This document shows positions 47,201-58,760 of a stretch of DNA of 64,000 bases, piece after piece. Position 1 is the first letter of the stretch. Each line of letters starts with the position of its first letter. This DNA comes from Antedon mediterranea (Eukaryota > Echinodermata > Crinoidea > Comatulida > Antedonidae): assembly GCF_964355755.1 (NCBI RefSeq), contig NC_092678.1:19316922-19380921 (forward strand), given 5' to 3'. A program made the translations under genes and the position numbers. The notes under the pieces are model-generated. The model did not search any database, was not told where the DNA came from, and worked only from the letters and a program-made list of their open reading frames with translations.

Positions 47201-50039
47201 GGTTTACTATTGACCTTAAAACTGTATTATGGATTCTTTAAATATTTTAATTTTATTTTGTTTTTTAATATTATTTATTATTTATTACCGCAGTTCACAT
47301 CACCATTCTCATCAATGCATTATAATAACATTACAGTTTGGCGTTCCATATATTTTAACTTTTCGTTTAAGGCAAGCACTGGGCACAACTGATTAATTCA
47401 CTTTTAATATTTATCTATGTTTCTAGTTTTTTTATTTGACAATGATAAATGAATATTGAAAAGGGAAAAGATACCTTCTATGAAAAATGTCCATCAGTCC
47501 GTGATGATTCCGTGTCACATTGTACCAGGGAGATTTACATCTCCCTGATTGTACCGTGTTTACATTCTAAATACCCCCATATAAACTTCAAATTGAGTGC
47601 AGCCTCCCATACAAAATAACTACGCCCTCAATCTGGTAATAATTCACTCAGGCAATAAAAAACTAACTTGAAAAGTATAAATAATTAATTGTCCTACTAG
47701 AATTATTGTGTACGCTTGGTGAATGTGCGACAGAGTAGATATAAAAATCGCCACTTTTTTTTAAAAAATAAACAAGGGGAAATATATACGTTTTAACACT
47801 ACATACTGGTTAAATTTATTTATTTTTAAAATGTAGAGGACACCCTATTAAGGAAACCGGGTACTTTTTAGTGAGCCACAATGGTAGATTGCGAGAGGTA
47901 GTGGTCCTTTAAAATAGGTGGTCACTTACGAAAGATGTGGTCGATAAGGGAGGTGGTCGCTTACGATATGTGATCGATTATGAGAAGCGGTCTCCTAACA
48001 GAGAGGTCGTTTATTAGAAGTGGTCACTTAAGAGAGGTGATTTATACAAGAGTTGGTATATTATGAGAAGCGGTCCATTTAGAGATATGGTGGTCTTCTA
48101 AAAGAGATCATCACTTACGAGAGGCGGTCGAAAATAAAAAGCGGTCGCTTACGAGAGTTGTGGTTGTTAAGAGAGGTGGTCGCTTACTACGAGAGGTGGT
48201 CGATTATGAGAAGCGGTCCATAATGAGAGGATGTGATCACTTACAATAGTTGGTCGATTATGGGAAGCGATCCCTTAAAAGAGACGATGGCCGTTTAATA
48301 GAGGTGGTCACCCAAAAAAGTTGTCGTTACGAGAGAGGAAGTCGATTATGAGAAACGGTCCCTTAAAAGAGTTGGTTGCTTACGATGTGTGGTCGTTTTA
48401 GAAAGTTGGTCGGTTACGAGACGTGGATAGATGGATAGCTAAGTAAACAGATGCATTTGCACATGATTTAGACATTTAGGTTTGTAAAATATATATTTTC
48501 TACATTAGCTGGCGATAGTCCTACATTAGCTGGGATGCAATTTTCGTTCCTACATTCGTTGTTGATCGTTCTACATGGTGTTAATTTTTTTCATTACATA
48601 AGCTGCAGGTGGTTTTACTCCATTACCGGGGGATTGGAAACTAGTTTTGTTATTGAAAATGCGTTTTTTTTAAAGAAGTATTCCCTAAAAAAAAATGTAA
48701 TAATCCACTTTAAAGTTACATAATAAAAGTCTTCTTCCTTACCTTTTTTTTTGTCAAATTGTGTTTTCTTTCATAAGTATACATTTTAAACGAACGAAAG
48801 TTAATACTGATATGGCTTTTTGCATTATGAATGAGCAACTAATATTGAACATATTTATTATACCAAGACCTGAATAAGTTTTCATTCGGGAAGTATTTGT
48901 ATCACTATTTAAAACTAAGATATCTCTCATGAGGGATATCTCTATATTACTTACTTACCAAGATATTTAGAATGGAAGATTCTTGTCCCATTCGGAATAT
49001 CACAAGTGGATTTTTTTCTGTGTTAGTTATGCAGTGGGCACGTGTAGAGTACCGTATATGAACTGTTATAAAACTAAAACATTACTATTATAGATAGAGC
49101 TAGTTGTACTGTATTCTTCTTGGTTTTTCGAGGTGTAATAAGCCTACAAAAAAATATCTATTAACATAGATATTTCTTTTAAAAAGTAAGACATCTTAGT
49201 TTTCAATTGAAATAATCTATCTTTATTAAAAGAGATATCTTAATTTTGAACTAAAGATATATGCGTTGTGTAGCACTGTGTAAATTATATAATAATAATC
49301 TGTCAAATTATTGAAACAGTGCTCATATTCGGAACATTTTTGATTAATTATTGAATGCCAATATATGTTTTGTATTTTTTACATGTGATATTTTATGTTC
49401 AACTTCAATATATTTATACAATTAATTGCGATAATATATTGAGTAGAAATTATTATCGACTTAACATATTTTTCATTCATGGAGGTATAAAAATATGTTT
49501 GAATCTATATATAAAATACTAACTTCATAATGTACACGGTCATTATACATTTTTCAATTGATAAGTATTAGTTATTATTCATTTAATTCATTCATTTAAT
49601 CATTTGTTTCGAATTCTGTGGTCCACAGAAAGTAAAATTACGTATAAAATCATTTAAAAACAATGCTGTACTAATTACTAATACTCATCTCAGGATGGCA
49701 TTCCACCTGGCCAAACATATAAACAGTTTTAAAGTCACCCAGAAACTTATCGAAGCTTAAATATTATTTAATTGACAAACTTTAAACTTACGTTTTGTTG
49801 ACACCCAAGTGACCACCATGTGCCTGCTTATGGATACTGTTTAACACTTCGTGTTTTTCTTTCGGTAACAATACACGCAACAATCTACCAGAATGTTGTT
49901 TGTAATACAAGATATCACGAAGAATTGTAAAGTTCTTGGCTTTCCGTCGCAAACTTCGTTTTAATATTTCAGAATAATTTACAGGATAAACGTTGTTTTG
50001 TAGATAGTTTCTCAAGGCATCAAACTCATGATCGGCCAT
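44215..50039 (-). CDS. Ginger1-type DNA transposase: Gypsy-like integrase plus OTU protease domain, 3 exons
   Basis: Exons 50039-49792, 47143-46944 and 46310-44215 (248, 200 and 2096 nt) give an uninterrupted 847-aa frame; the introns are GT-AG with matching phases. Exon 1 has a VYP-type N-terminal motif and the HxxxH half of an HHCC zinc finger (HKQAHGGHLG). Exon 2 has the CDQC half and the first catalytic Asp (GMDIVGPL). Exon 3 has DQGREF and GGQTERFNR, with exactly 35 residues between the second Asp and the Glu, then a GPY motif (GPYIIEKV). A repetitive IPTSKNDDITPDDH linker follows. Next is an OTU-like cysteine protease domain with GDGNCLFRA (Asp and Cys) near residue 600 and a late His in CAHFEPVL. 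Integrase plus GPY plus OTU is the known Ginger1 design; Gypsy retroelements would instead have protease and reverse transcriptase upstream, and none is seen. Terminal inverted repeats were not located, so a domesticated gene remains possible. Confidence 0.85.
45170..45420 (-). repeat. In-frame tandem repeat in the transposase linker
   Basis: Units of about 48-51 bp (plus strand ATTCTTGGATGTAGGTATGT and GATCATCCGGTGTGATATCA) repeat four to five times between the GPY and OTU domains. They encode IPTSKN(D/N)DITPDDH-like segments without breaking the frame. Confidence 0.85.
47860..48600 (+). repeat. GTGGTCG-type repeat and foldback arm in transposase intron 1
   Basis: Irregular 15-35-bp units such as GAGAGGTGGTCGCTTACGAG and GATTATGAGAAGCGGTCC run from about 47870 to 48430. 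The tail (GACGTGGATAGATGGATAGC, then CATTAGCTGG motifs and GCAATTTTCGTTCCTACATT) matches the right arm at 52340-52520 directly and the left arm at 51640-51830 inverted. This is one half of the foldback family seen whole at 51530-52560. Confidence 0.8.
48601..49790. other. Rest of transposase intron 1
   Basis: AT-rich with runs of short inverted words such as GATATCTC/GAGATATC around 48920-49260 (AAGATATCTCTCATGAGGGA and later AAAAGAGATATCTTAA). No exon is seen. Confidence 0.4.
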
Positions 50040-51500
50040 AATGATAATAAGTAAAAATAGAAAGAAGGCAGATTGTAACGAACAACACCGTGATTGGAAC
50101 TTTGCAAGCAAAGTGAATGATTTTTTAAATGTAGGAGGTTTTGAACAAACATTGAGCCAATCAGCTTCTTGCTACATTTGTTTTAACCAATTGCCGATTA
50201 GAAGAAAGAGCAAACAGTTTTGTCAGGTGTAGGCCTATAATTTAAACTTTGTGCCTTAAGTGGATGTCACGAACTCCTTTTACGTATGTTTCCGAGCGGT
50301 TGAAAATACTTTAGAAACTCCCTTGTGACATAAAAGTATACACACCAAATTCACAAAGTTGTAAAATAACTCAAAAACAAATCTTTAATTTCAATCAACT
50401 TCAACTTTCAACAACCCAGTAAGCATTTTAAACAACAGCTTCACAATAACTTTTACAATCTAATATCCAACCTCTAATATCCAACAACATGACAATAGTT
50501 TTACATCCCTTTATATACAAGATGTTCCTATCCTTCTATATCATTCTTTATACTTCTTATTCTATTTGATTACAGTTTCTATTAATAGCATACTGGAATG
50601 TTCCTGATTGTTATTATATTAATTATACATGATGTCTTAAATGTAAACATCTTATTCTAGAATGTTCATGGTTAGGGAATGGTAATTTATTACAGTGGCA
50701 AGTACACAAAAAATGAGAGAAAAAAACTATTGGAGGGAAATGCCATTTATTAAATTAAATTTCGAAGATACTCTTATTGGTAAACGCTTCAGTCGTTCTA
50801 TTACACAATAAATAGCACATTCAGATAGGAGTATAAAATATAATCATATAGTTATTCTTTATTACATATTATACGTTCATCTCAAATTATATTATAATAT
50901 TAATTGAAATTGTATTTAAATTTGTATCCGTTTTTGTCGACAGGACCACAATGCAAAACAAGTATATTTCTACTTGATTGTGTATAATCCTGTATAAATA
51001 TGTTGTTAAATAAATAAAATAATATTAAATAGTAATCTACGTAAAATAATATTATAGTACATAAGTTCGTATTAAAACCGTTCAGGCTATGAGGCAACCC
51101 CCGCTCCCTGTATATTAAATAGAAACATTTTTTATAATACTTATACTAGAATCATATACTAATTTATTTAGTTATTTTTTAAAATAAGAGAATTAAATTA
51201 CGTAACATACTGTGGTATATAATTCTTGTAATGAAATCATATTCATGGTAAGCGTAATCTTAATTTGAGATATGGCAAGTTCGCACCCCTTCTCCTGACA
51301 AATAACAGATGACAGTTAACACGACTACCGGTAATTAATATCTCCCGAGAGCCGCTGTTTTGAGGTTGACCTGACAATTGTGGCCTGAGTTATGGGACAT
51401 TACCCTTGCTGGACATCTGGTAAAAATAAATACTGATTATGCTGCCACTTTAGTACACAAAACAATAAATAAAAAAAAATAAAAAAACACAACTTGTGGC
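50040..51500. other. Region upstream of the transposase start
   Basis: Would contain the transposase promoter and, if the element is complete, its 5' terminal inverted repeat. No coding exon is seen; small frames lack domains. The sequence AAACAACAGCTTCACAATAA and similar CAACT/CAACTTTCAAC runs at 50380-50490 are low-complexity. Confidence 0.4.
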
Positions 51501-51529
51501 ATTTCCTTTACACTAGTCCCTGTTCAAAA

Positions 51530-52560
51530 CCGCTAGTGTAGAAAACGGCAGCAAATGTCGTCGAAACTGTCAAATCCACCCATGTAGTAAAACCTAGAAC
51601 TAGCTAATGTAGAAACACCAACAGTTATTTATTAAATAAAAATCAACATTAGCTAATATACAACTTAACAGGTAATGAAGTAACGAAAATTGCCTCACAG
51701 CTGATGTAGTTAATATCGCCAGCTAATAAAATAATAATTATATATTTTACAAACCTAAATGTCTAAATCATGTGCAAATGTATTTCTCTACTTAGTTTAG
51801 CTGTCAGTCTATCCACCTCTCGTAAGTGATCGGCTTTCAAAACGTAGCACTCTGATCGTAAGCAACTACCCTTGTTAGCGACCACCTTTAATATTTAAAA
51901 GGGACTACCTCTGTTAAAGGACCGCTTCTCACAATGGACAACTTCCTGAAGGGGTAACCTCCTCTCATAAGGGACTGCTTTTCATAAACTACCACCGCTC
52001 GTAGACGACCACTTCTTTTACCGACTACACCTCCCGTAAGTGACCACCTCAATAGAGGTGGTAATTTGCGAAAGGTGGTCGTTACGGATGGTAGTCGATT
52101 ATGAGAAGTGGTCCCAGTGGAGAGGTGGACGTTTTTTTTTATAGAGAGGTCGACACTTTAGGCGTGGTCGTTAAGAGAGGTAGTCCGTCATGAGGTTGAT
52201 TATGAGAAGCCGAGGTGGTGGTCCTTTAAAATAGCTCGTCCTTGACGAGTGGTGTGGTCGTTAAGAGATGGTGGGCGATTATCAGAGACGGTGGTCGTTC
52301 AATAGAGGTGGTTACTTACTAGAAGTGGTTGTTGGTTGGTCACTTACGAGACGTGGATAGATGGATAGCTACCGGTAAGTAAAGAAATGCATTTTCACAT
52401 GATGTAGACAGGTTTTTAAATTATACAATATTTTCAACATTAGCTGTGAGGCAATTTTCGTTACTACATTATCTGCTGACCGTTCTAAATTAGCTGGTGT
52501 TGATTTTAAAAATTGATACATAAGCTGTTGGTATTTCTGGTATTAGCTGGTGGTTTCTAT
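51530..52560. mobile_element. Large foldback element tipped with GTGGTCG repeats
   Basis: The left arm (about 51590-51830) and right arm (about 52340-52560) are inverted copies: left GTAACGAAAATTGCCTCACA and CTATCCACCTCTCGTAAGTG, right GTGAGGCAATTTTCGTTAC and CACTTACGAGACGTGGATAG. Between them the repeats switch orientation: CCACC/GACCACCT units up to about 52050, then GGTGGTCGTT units. The arms carry several AGCTAATGTAG/CATTAGCTGG motifs. No coding frame is present. Confidence 0.8.
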
Positions 52561-52599
52561 GTTTATATGTCCATATAAAACAAAAATACAACCGCGATT

Positions 52600-53680
52600 T
52601 TTTAAACTCAGCTGCATGTACAGACATTGTGGCAAAGACGTTTTAAACGCTTCATTTCAATATAAGCCATTATTCTATGAATTTGATGTATAACGGTATT
52701 GGACTGTTTGTATTGGGAACGAAATACCCTAATATTCGAAAAAAACAAAAAACCGAAATACCCTTGAGTGAACGAATAATTATGATGCGCAATTAAGGTG
52801 TTTATTTTGCCATATAAAATATAAAAAACAAATATTTTTTGGTAATATGCATCAACAATATTTTTCAAATGTATTTTAGATAAATAAATAAATAATGTAA
52901 AGTCTCTAGAAACAAAGCAAATATTGTGACTAACCAATTCAATGTTTTATTAAATAAAAACAAAAATCAGGCATCTGTGAAAAAAATATAATGAAAAAGA
53001 ACTGACTTTAACAATGACGAACTTACTTGTTTAAAGAACTTTTGTTATCAGTTGATATTATTAAATTAGTAGCAGTATTATGAATATTACAAAATAATAT
53101 TTTGAGAACTGAAAAATATTTTGAGGGAACGAATATATTTAGGGAGAACAAAATAAGATTTCAAGAACTGAATAATATAAAAAACGAATTACTACTTCGA
53201 GACAAGGAATGATGATGATGATGATGATGATCGAGAGAACGAAATAATTTCGAGGGAAATTATTTCGTTCTCTCGCGAAGTAGTAATTCGAATTTCGAAT
53301 GAAATAATATTTCGAGATAACGAAATAGGTAGGCCCTATGCCTATATGATTTAGTGATATTCATTCCCTCGAAATAATAATACAGTAGGCTATATATTTT
53401 TCAAGTTGTCGATTTACTTCAAATTGACAACAGGTTGTATATACTCAATCAAAAACAAACAATTTAATTTGATTAGACTATATGTCTCCAGATATAATAA
53501 TAGTAATATTTATTTCAATCCACTTGATATTTTGCGATTCAAGTTGGTATTCTAAGGAATTATAATTACCCTAACGGGAGTTGGTGAACGTCCAGTGCCC
53601 TAGTTTTTACGGGGTTAATATGATGTCGATGTCTCGATGGTCCTACTTTTTTATCGATGAAAGCTGCCCGGGTGGTTGCG
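52600..53680. other. Intergenic DNA with small palindromes
   Basis: Nothing gene-like. It contains a run of GAACGAAATAAT- and TTTGAGGGAAC-like words at 53090-53340, a (GAT)n microsatellite at 53208-53231, and the hairpin listed at 53188-53292. Confidence 0.5.
53188..53292. repeat. Nested inverted repeat (CGAATTACTACTTCG / CGAGAGAACGAAATAATTTC)
   Basis: The outer arms CGAATTACTACTTCG and CGAAGTAGTAATTCG enclose a GATGAT microsatellite and an inner stem, CGAGAGAACGAAATAATTTC against AAATTATTTCGTTCTCTCG, with a 5-bp loop around 53251-53257. Confidence 0.8.
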
Positions 53681-53689
53681 GCCATTTTC

Positions 53690-54195
53690 AACAGCTAGTA
53701 TTACAATATTCAATGCTGAAAATTGTCCAGTGGACACTTTCAAACACCGGACAGATTTAAATCTTACACCGGCGTCAAAGAGACGACTTAGTAATGACGT
53801 ATGATCATTTTCCATATATTTTATTTATTAATAATTCAGTGAAATGATCATATACACGTACTGTCGTACTGTAGCCTAAGGCAATTAAACATTTTGGCAG
53901 ATTTTCTTCTATAACAGCTACGTGTTTTTGCTGAATGGGGATTCCTCTTTATTATTAAAAAAAAAAAAACGCATTTGTACGGGTCCATTTGTAGTGTGTC
54001 CAAAAATAGCAACGCAATGTGGCGTATGATCGTTTTCTATTTATTTTTTTTCTTAAATAATTCAGTAAAATTATCTGTTTGTTTACGGTAATTAAACATT
54101 TTTGGTAGATGTTTCCTCAATAACTTACAGCTACGTGTTTTTGCTGACGAGGGATTCCCTTTTTTTAAAAAAAATACGCATTCTATAATGTGTCA
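53690..54195. repeat. Tandem copies of a dispersed repeat of about 212 bp
   Basis: CAGCTACGTGTTTTTGCTGA occurs at about 53916 and 54128. Before each is GCGTATGATCATTTTC-/GGCGTATGATCGTTTTC-like sequence and (GG)CAATTAAACATTTT. After each is GGGATTCC, an A-tract and ACGCATT. A third, more diverged partial copy starts near 54205, and related DNA is at 38010-38200. Confidence 0.75.
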
Positions 54196-54199
54196 AATA

Positions 54200-55145
54200 A
54201 GACAAATGAAATGAACTACGATCGTTTTTCCATGGCAACGGATGTCGTCTTATTTACTAAAATAATATAAACCTTCTGAAGGCCTACCTACACGTGTCTG
54301 AGTTCTTACGTATCTGTCAGCGATAAGATGATTTTTTTAAGTTTTAGTAGTATTTATTTCGGTTTTTAGTCATAATAATACAGTAATAATCATTATAAAA
54401 TGAAAACGTAATAACAGCAAATGTCGTCGTTTGTAATTAAATGTTAAATTATTGGAGGTTAGTACAGTAGTTACCTTTTATTATTACTCTCACATCCGTC
54501 ATTGTATACTAGATAAACGGCAATAATCTAATCTACTACTAAATGCTCATAGCAGCAATGAGGCTGGTATCCACTTAAATAGTTTCGTGATTTTAAAATA
54601 CGAGTGACTATTTAAAAATGTATTAAATATTTTCGAAATGTTAAAACAGTTTAATATTTTCCAAAACTTGCAAAACAAAACAACAAAAACCATTCGTTTT
54701 AAAACGATTTTCAAAAAGCACATTACTTCATTATCTGTAAAATAAAATGAAAATACAAATTATGTATAAAAGATATTCATGTTTACTTTTAATAATTCAA
54801 GTTTTCATCATCACAGACTAGTGGGTATTTCAATTTCCGTGTACTACTATTCGTAGAAAATAATAGATTAATAACTCATAAATGAAAAAAAAATAGAATG
54901 CAGCACAGCCGACCACTGACATCTTCCACAGTACAGAGCCATATAAAACAGCGCCCTCAAGTATTAACTTTACCAAATACGACGTACGCAAATACGATGA
55001 AAGCTGTGCTTTTTACGTACGAGTCTGTACATATTATTATACATTTTAGGTCAATAGTTTTTGCCATTATAATATCGAACATATGATTGGTATCTAAAAA
55101 TTTAATAAAACTGGGTTTAAATGTAATATAAATATACTTTAAATA
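54200..55145. other. Intergenic DNA without recognised content
   Basis: AT-rich. The short frame at 54898-55086 has no recognisable domain. No repeats are evident apart from the CGTACCCA array that follows. Confidence 0.4.
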
Positions 55146-55149
55146 GCAT

Positions 55150-55305
55150 TAAACTTGGGTACGGGCCAGTCAATGATGGGTACGGGTCAGCCAATGATGG
55201 GTACGGGTCAGCCAAAATTTTGGGTACGAGTAAGCCAAAATTTGGGTACGAGTTGGTGGGTACGAGTTGGCATGGGTACGGGTTGACCTGTATTCGTAAC
55301 AATAG
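55150..55305. repeat. CGTACCCA repeat, copy B (inverted relative to 37255)
   Basis: Eight units with core GGGTACGGGTCAGCCAA, GGGTACGAGTTGG or GCATGGGTACGGGTTGAC. The flank AACAATAGCC at 55300 is the complement of GGCTATTG at 37228, so the same element inserted or was copied in opposite orientation. Confidence 0.85.
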
Positions 55306-56058
55306 CCTATCCAAGAGATTTGAGAAACCGTTGATAATAGCCCAGTGGGGTATATCAATTTAACATAATTGAGAATATGCTAATACTGATCAGTGCTTGT
55401 AGATCCATGATCTTGAAATAGTGGGAGAGGGGCAGGTACTGTAAGTAATTGTACTGAACTTAGCAAATGCTCTATCTATTGTATTTTTCAAAATTTAGTG
55501 GGCTAGTACTTGGTGAGCAGGCGGAATCTTCCCCTCCTCCTAAATTCCAAAAATTGCAATGGAAAAGATAGACACAATTTCTATTTTAAGTGGACCAATA
55601 ACATTTCTTGAATCAAATTAAACTCAACACTCTCGTCATTTTTAGGTCCCAGCGTAACATCCTGGATCTTCCGCTGGTGATGAATAAAACTGTATGAATA
55701 CTGGACTGGTTGCAATCGTTGCTATCATTTGGTTTAAAGACTTTCCGTTTTTCAGTGTACTGGCTAACAACTATAATTGTACTACTGTAATTTCTTTGGC
55801 GGACATTTTCACTTTTTTAGCATGCGGTATAGATAAGCACCAGAATAAGACTACAAACTACATTTTCTTTGGAAGTTCTATTTGGAAGCTAGCATTCAAT
55901 CTAATTTAACTGGAAAACTATATAACATTGCACCTTATAAATAAATACACTGCGTAATAACCACGTTTCAAATGTCCAATTATTAGTGTTATCATCTCCA
56001 TAGTTTTCTGTACAAGTGGTTTCATATAGCTCTTATCTTATGCGTGTACACAGTGGAA
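55306..56058. other. Intergenic DNA downstream of the 222-aa gene
   Basis: Probably includes the 3' untranslated region of the minus-strand gene ending at 56059. The plus-strand frame at 55694-55909 has hydrophobic stretches but no recognisable domain and is not called. Confidence 0.4.
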
Positions 56059-57429
56059 TCACCTTAGCGTCTGGCTCCAGTTGACCGGGTTGAACCGCAG
56101 TAATTCCTGCTCTTTCCGATGCCGACACTTGAAGTCTATTCGCCTTTGCTCCTCTCGAGATTCAATCAGCTGTGAAGAGGTTTAAAGTTTGTGATCAAAT
56201 TAGTAAATTAGTTATCAGGTTGCAAGTATCTATTAGTTAATCACCTTACATAGTAGGTTAGGAAAATATTGGATGATAGAGGGAAATGAAGAATGCTAGG
56301 CCGGAGTTTTGGTGGAAGGGGATTCTATAGAAAAGCAGGGACGGTGGTTTCAACACAATCATATAAGCAACAAAAACTACACAGCCTCTCCAGCTTTAAA
56401 TTTGGTTCCCACTCAACACAACGACGTAGTTTAATGCAAGTGAGTTGACCAATCACAAGGAACATTGCATCCTAGTGGGAACCTAACTTTAGTAACTTGT
56501 CTGAGTGCTCTTGATGGATCATTCTTTCAAAACAGTAACTTACCCTTTTATTTTCATCTCGAAACTGCATGAGGAAGGAGATTCTTTTCTTGTACGCTTC
56601 TTTGTCTTCGTCAAGACATTTTCTATCAAAATTTACAGCATCTTCACTTTCTCTAACTTTGTCTTTCAACTGTTGTTGCTCAATCTCGTCTTTTCCAGAT
56701 ATTTGCCCTTTTAAAACTTCTCTAATATTTTTCCTATACAAAATTAGAAAGAAGAACCTAGTAATAGATGAAGGAACGAGAATGAATGAGGTAGGAGAGA
56801 GTCGGACCCAAAGAAGGTGGGAGAGAGTCGGACCCAAAGAAGGTGGGAGAGAGTCGGACCCAAAGAAGGTGGGAGAGAGTCGGACCCAAAGAAGGTGGGA
56901 GAGAGGCGGACCTAAGTAGGTGAGAGAGAGGAGGGCTGATATGGGGGTCATTAGCCCTGATATAAATTTGTAAAATCTGCTTTTGACATTCTAAGGGGGG
57001 GGGGGGGGAGGGGGGGGGAGCATCTTAATTTGCATAAAATGTTATATACTTTGGTACTAACCTGTAATTTTCTTGTTCAACTTTATTACCATAAAATGGT
57101 TTAGCCCATCCCGTATGAAAACGGTCATACTCGGCACGTTTCATGATGTTGGTACGACTGTGGTTCGCGTAATGGGCGTCTGTTGTTTCCAAATCGACGG
57201 TACGCTTTATGCATGGCGGACGAAGTGGGTTAATCCTCGGAAGTGTGCCTCCTTTAGGCAGAGATTGTGTATTATCATGTGCGAGCATGGAACTTGTACC
57301 GCCCCATGACTTTGATAAAGGGTGCGTTCTTTGGACACATGTGTGAGAGCGTCTAAAGTATGTGTGCTCCTGCGGCATACAGATGTTGAAAGGCGTCTCC
57401 TTTGTGGACAATCTGGGCAAAGTGGTCAT
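56059..57429 (-). CDS. Unrecognised 222-aa coiled-coil protein, 3 coding exons
   Basis: Exons 57429-57062, 56733-56544 and 56169-56059 (368, 190, 111 nt) give 222 aa plus TGA with consistent GT-AG introns. The N-terminal 120 residues are proline- and histidine-rich without clear domains (MTTLPRLSTKETPF at the start; YDRFHTGWAKPFYGNKVEQE before intron 1). Residues 124-210 are highly charged and helical-looking (KDEIEQQQLKDKVRESEDA; RDENKRLIESREEQRRIDFK), as in a coiled coil, and the end is FNPVNWSQTLR. No signal peptide or membrane segment. A TTTACAG acceptor lies 9 bp above the ATG, and AAAAG/GTAGGT at about 58253 could be the donor of a non-coding first exon. The layout recalls small microtubule-associated ciliary proteins, but that is only an impression. 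Confidence 0.8.
56765..56935. repeat. 27-bp repeat in intron 1 of the 222-aa gene
   Basis: Five to six copies of GTGGGAGAGAGTCGGACCCA plus AAGAAG, starting about 30 bp above the acceptor of exon 2. Confidence 0.9.
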
Positions 57430-58760
57430 CTTGTATGCTGTAAACAAATAATTATAATACATTTTATATAATATATATATATATATTTAATTGTAATTTG
57501 CCTTTGGATTTATATATATGTTATTGTATACATTCAATATAATAAATATAATGTAGGTATTTCATTATTATTAATAATGAAATACCTACATTATATTTAT
57601 AAAATAAAATAAATAAATTATAGTAGTATTAATTTAATACTACTATAATTTATTTATTTTTCATCTTACTGTATGATATACTATAATTAAAAAAATGAAT
57701 GAATAGGCATATTCTGTTGGTCGTGGATGGTTGAATACGATATACATACTCCCTCTGATTGGAGTGAATCTTACAAGTAGTAGCCAACATGGTGTATTCA
57801 TAGTTTTTCCAATTTTAAAAATAATTTTTACATTATAGAGTTTAAATTTATTTAATACAAATGGAAGATATCATTAATAATATATCAAAGAAAAAAATTC
57901 TCTCAATAATTTAATAAGCTGAAAAGTGGGATTTAGTTTCCATTCACTCACTGCAGTGGCAATATTTCACTCCAGGGGGTAAACTCATTCTATGACAAGA
58001 AGGCATGGACAGAATACATTCCTATCTTCTTTTTTTAAATATTTTATTATAATATATTGTTTATACATTTTTTTTTATTTAAAGTTTGAAAATATCCTTA
58101 TAATATGTTGAATAGGCCTAATTCGTATACTAATCAAATATAAACAATATATTGTTTAATAAATTTAATAAAAAACGATATATTTTTATAAATTAATTTA
58201 TTATTATTACAGTAAATTAGAAATTAAAATAACGTGTTATAATGAAACCTACCTTTTGTAGTACTTTCAAATAAATATTTACGATGAAGAACCATAAAAC
58301 GTTCCTGTCAGACACAGTGACATCAATAAGACGTTTGAAGACGAGGTGTGGCCAAAATCAAATCTTGAAATGATAAATTCTTCCCTCTTCTCCCTCCAAG
58401 TTTCCTGCCGCGATATGATATGTAAAAAAAGAGTACCCCAAAAGCCAGAACGGCCTATTCCCCCCAATAAGAGCAGCTACTAATATTTCTGTTTGGTCTG
58501 ATCTGTTTGATGTAAGTTTGTACTTATCAACTTGTTGTTTAATGTTGATAAAACAAATCACGAAGCGCGTGTACGGTAACCCGAGACAACTTGTTGTACC
58601 CTGCGTGTGACGGTAACTAATGACAACGTAGTCTCTTTGTCCAGGCACCGCCAACGCGAAGTTGAATATAAGGCCCTCAACGCTCGATAATGTACCGAAC
58701 TTTCTTGTTAGACGTCGTGCGCCTTGTGTGTTACTTTAACCATGGAGATTAGACTGTATA
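57430..58760. other. Upstream region of the 222-aa gene
   Basis: A possible non-coding first exon ends near 58254. Inverted AT-rich repeats occur at 57542-57600 (AATATAATGTAGGTATTTCA and its complement) and 57605-57660 (AATAAATTATAGTAGTATTA and complement). No coding exon is recognised. Confidence 0.45.

Noticed and set aside
44215-50039. Gypsy LTR retrotransposon or vertebrate GIN1 orthologue
   Set aside because: No reverse transcriptase, protease or LTRs are seen, the gene has introns, and the OTU domain after a GPY motif fits Ginger1; GIN1 lacks the OTU domain.
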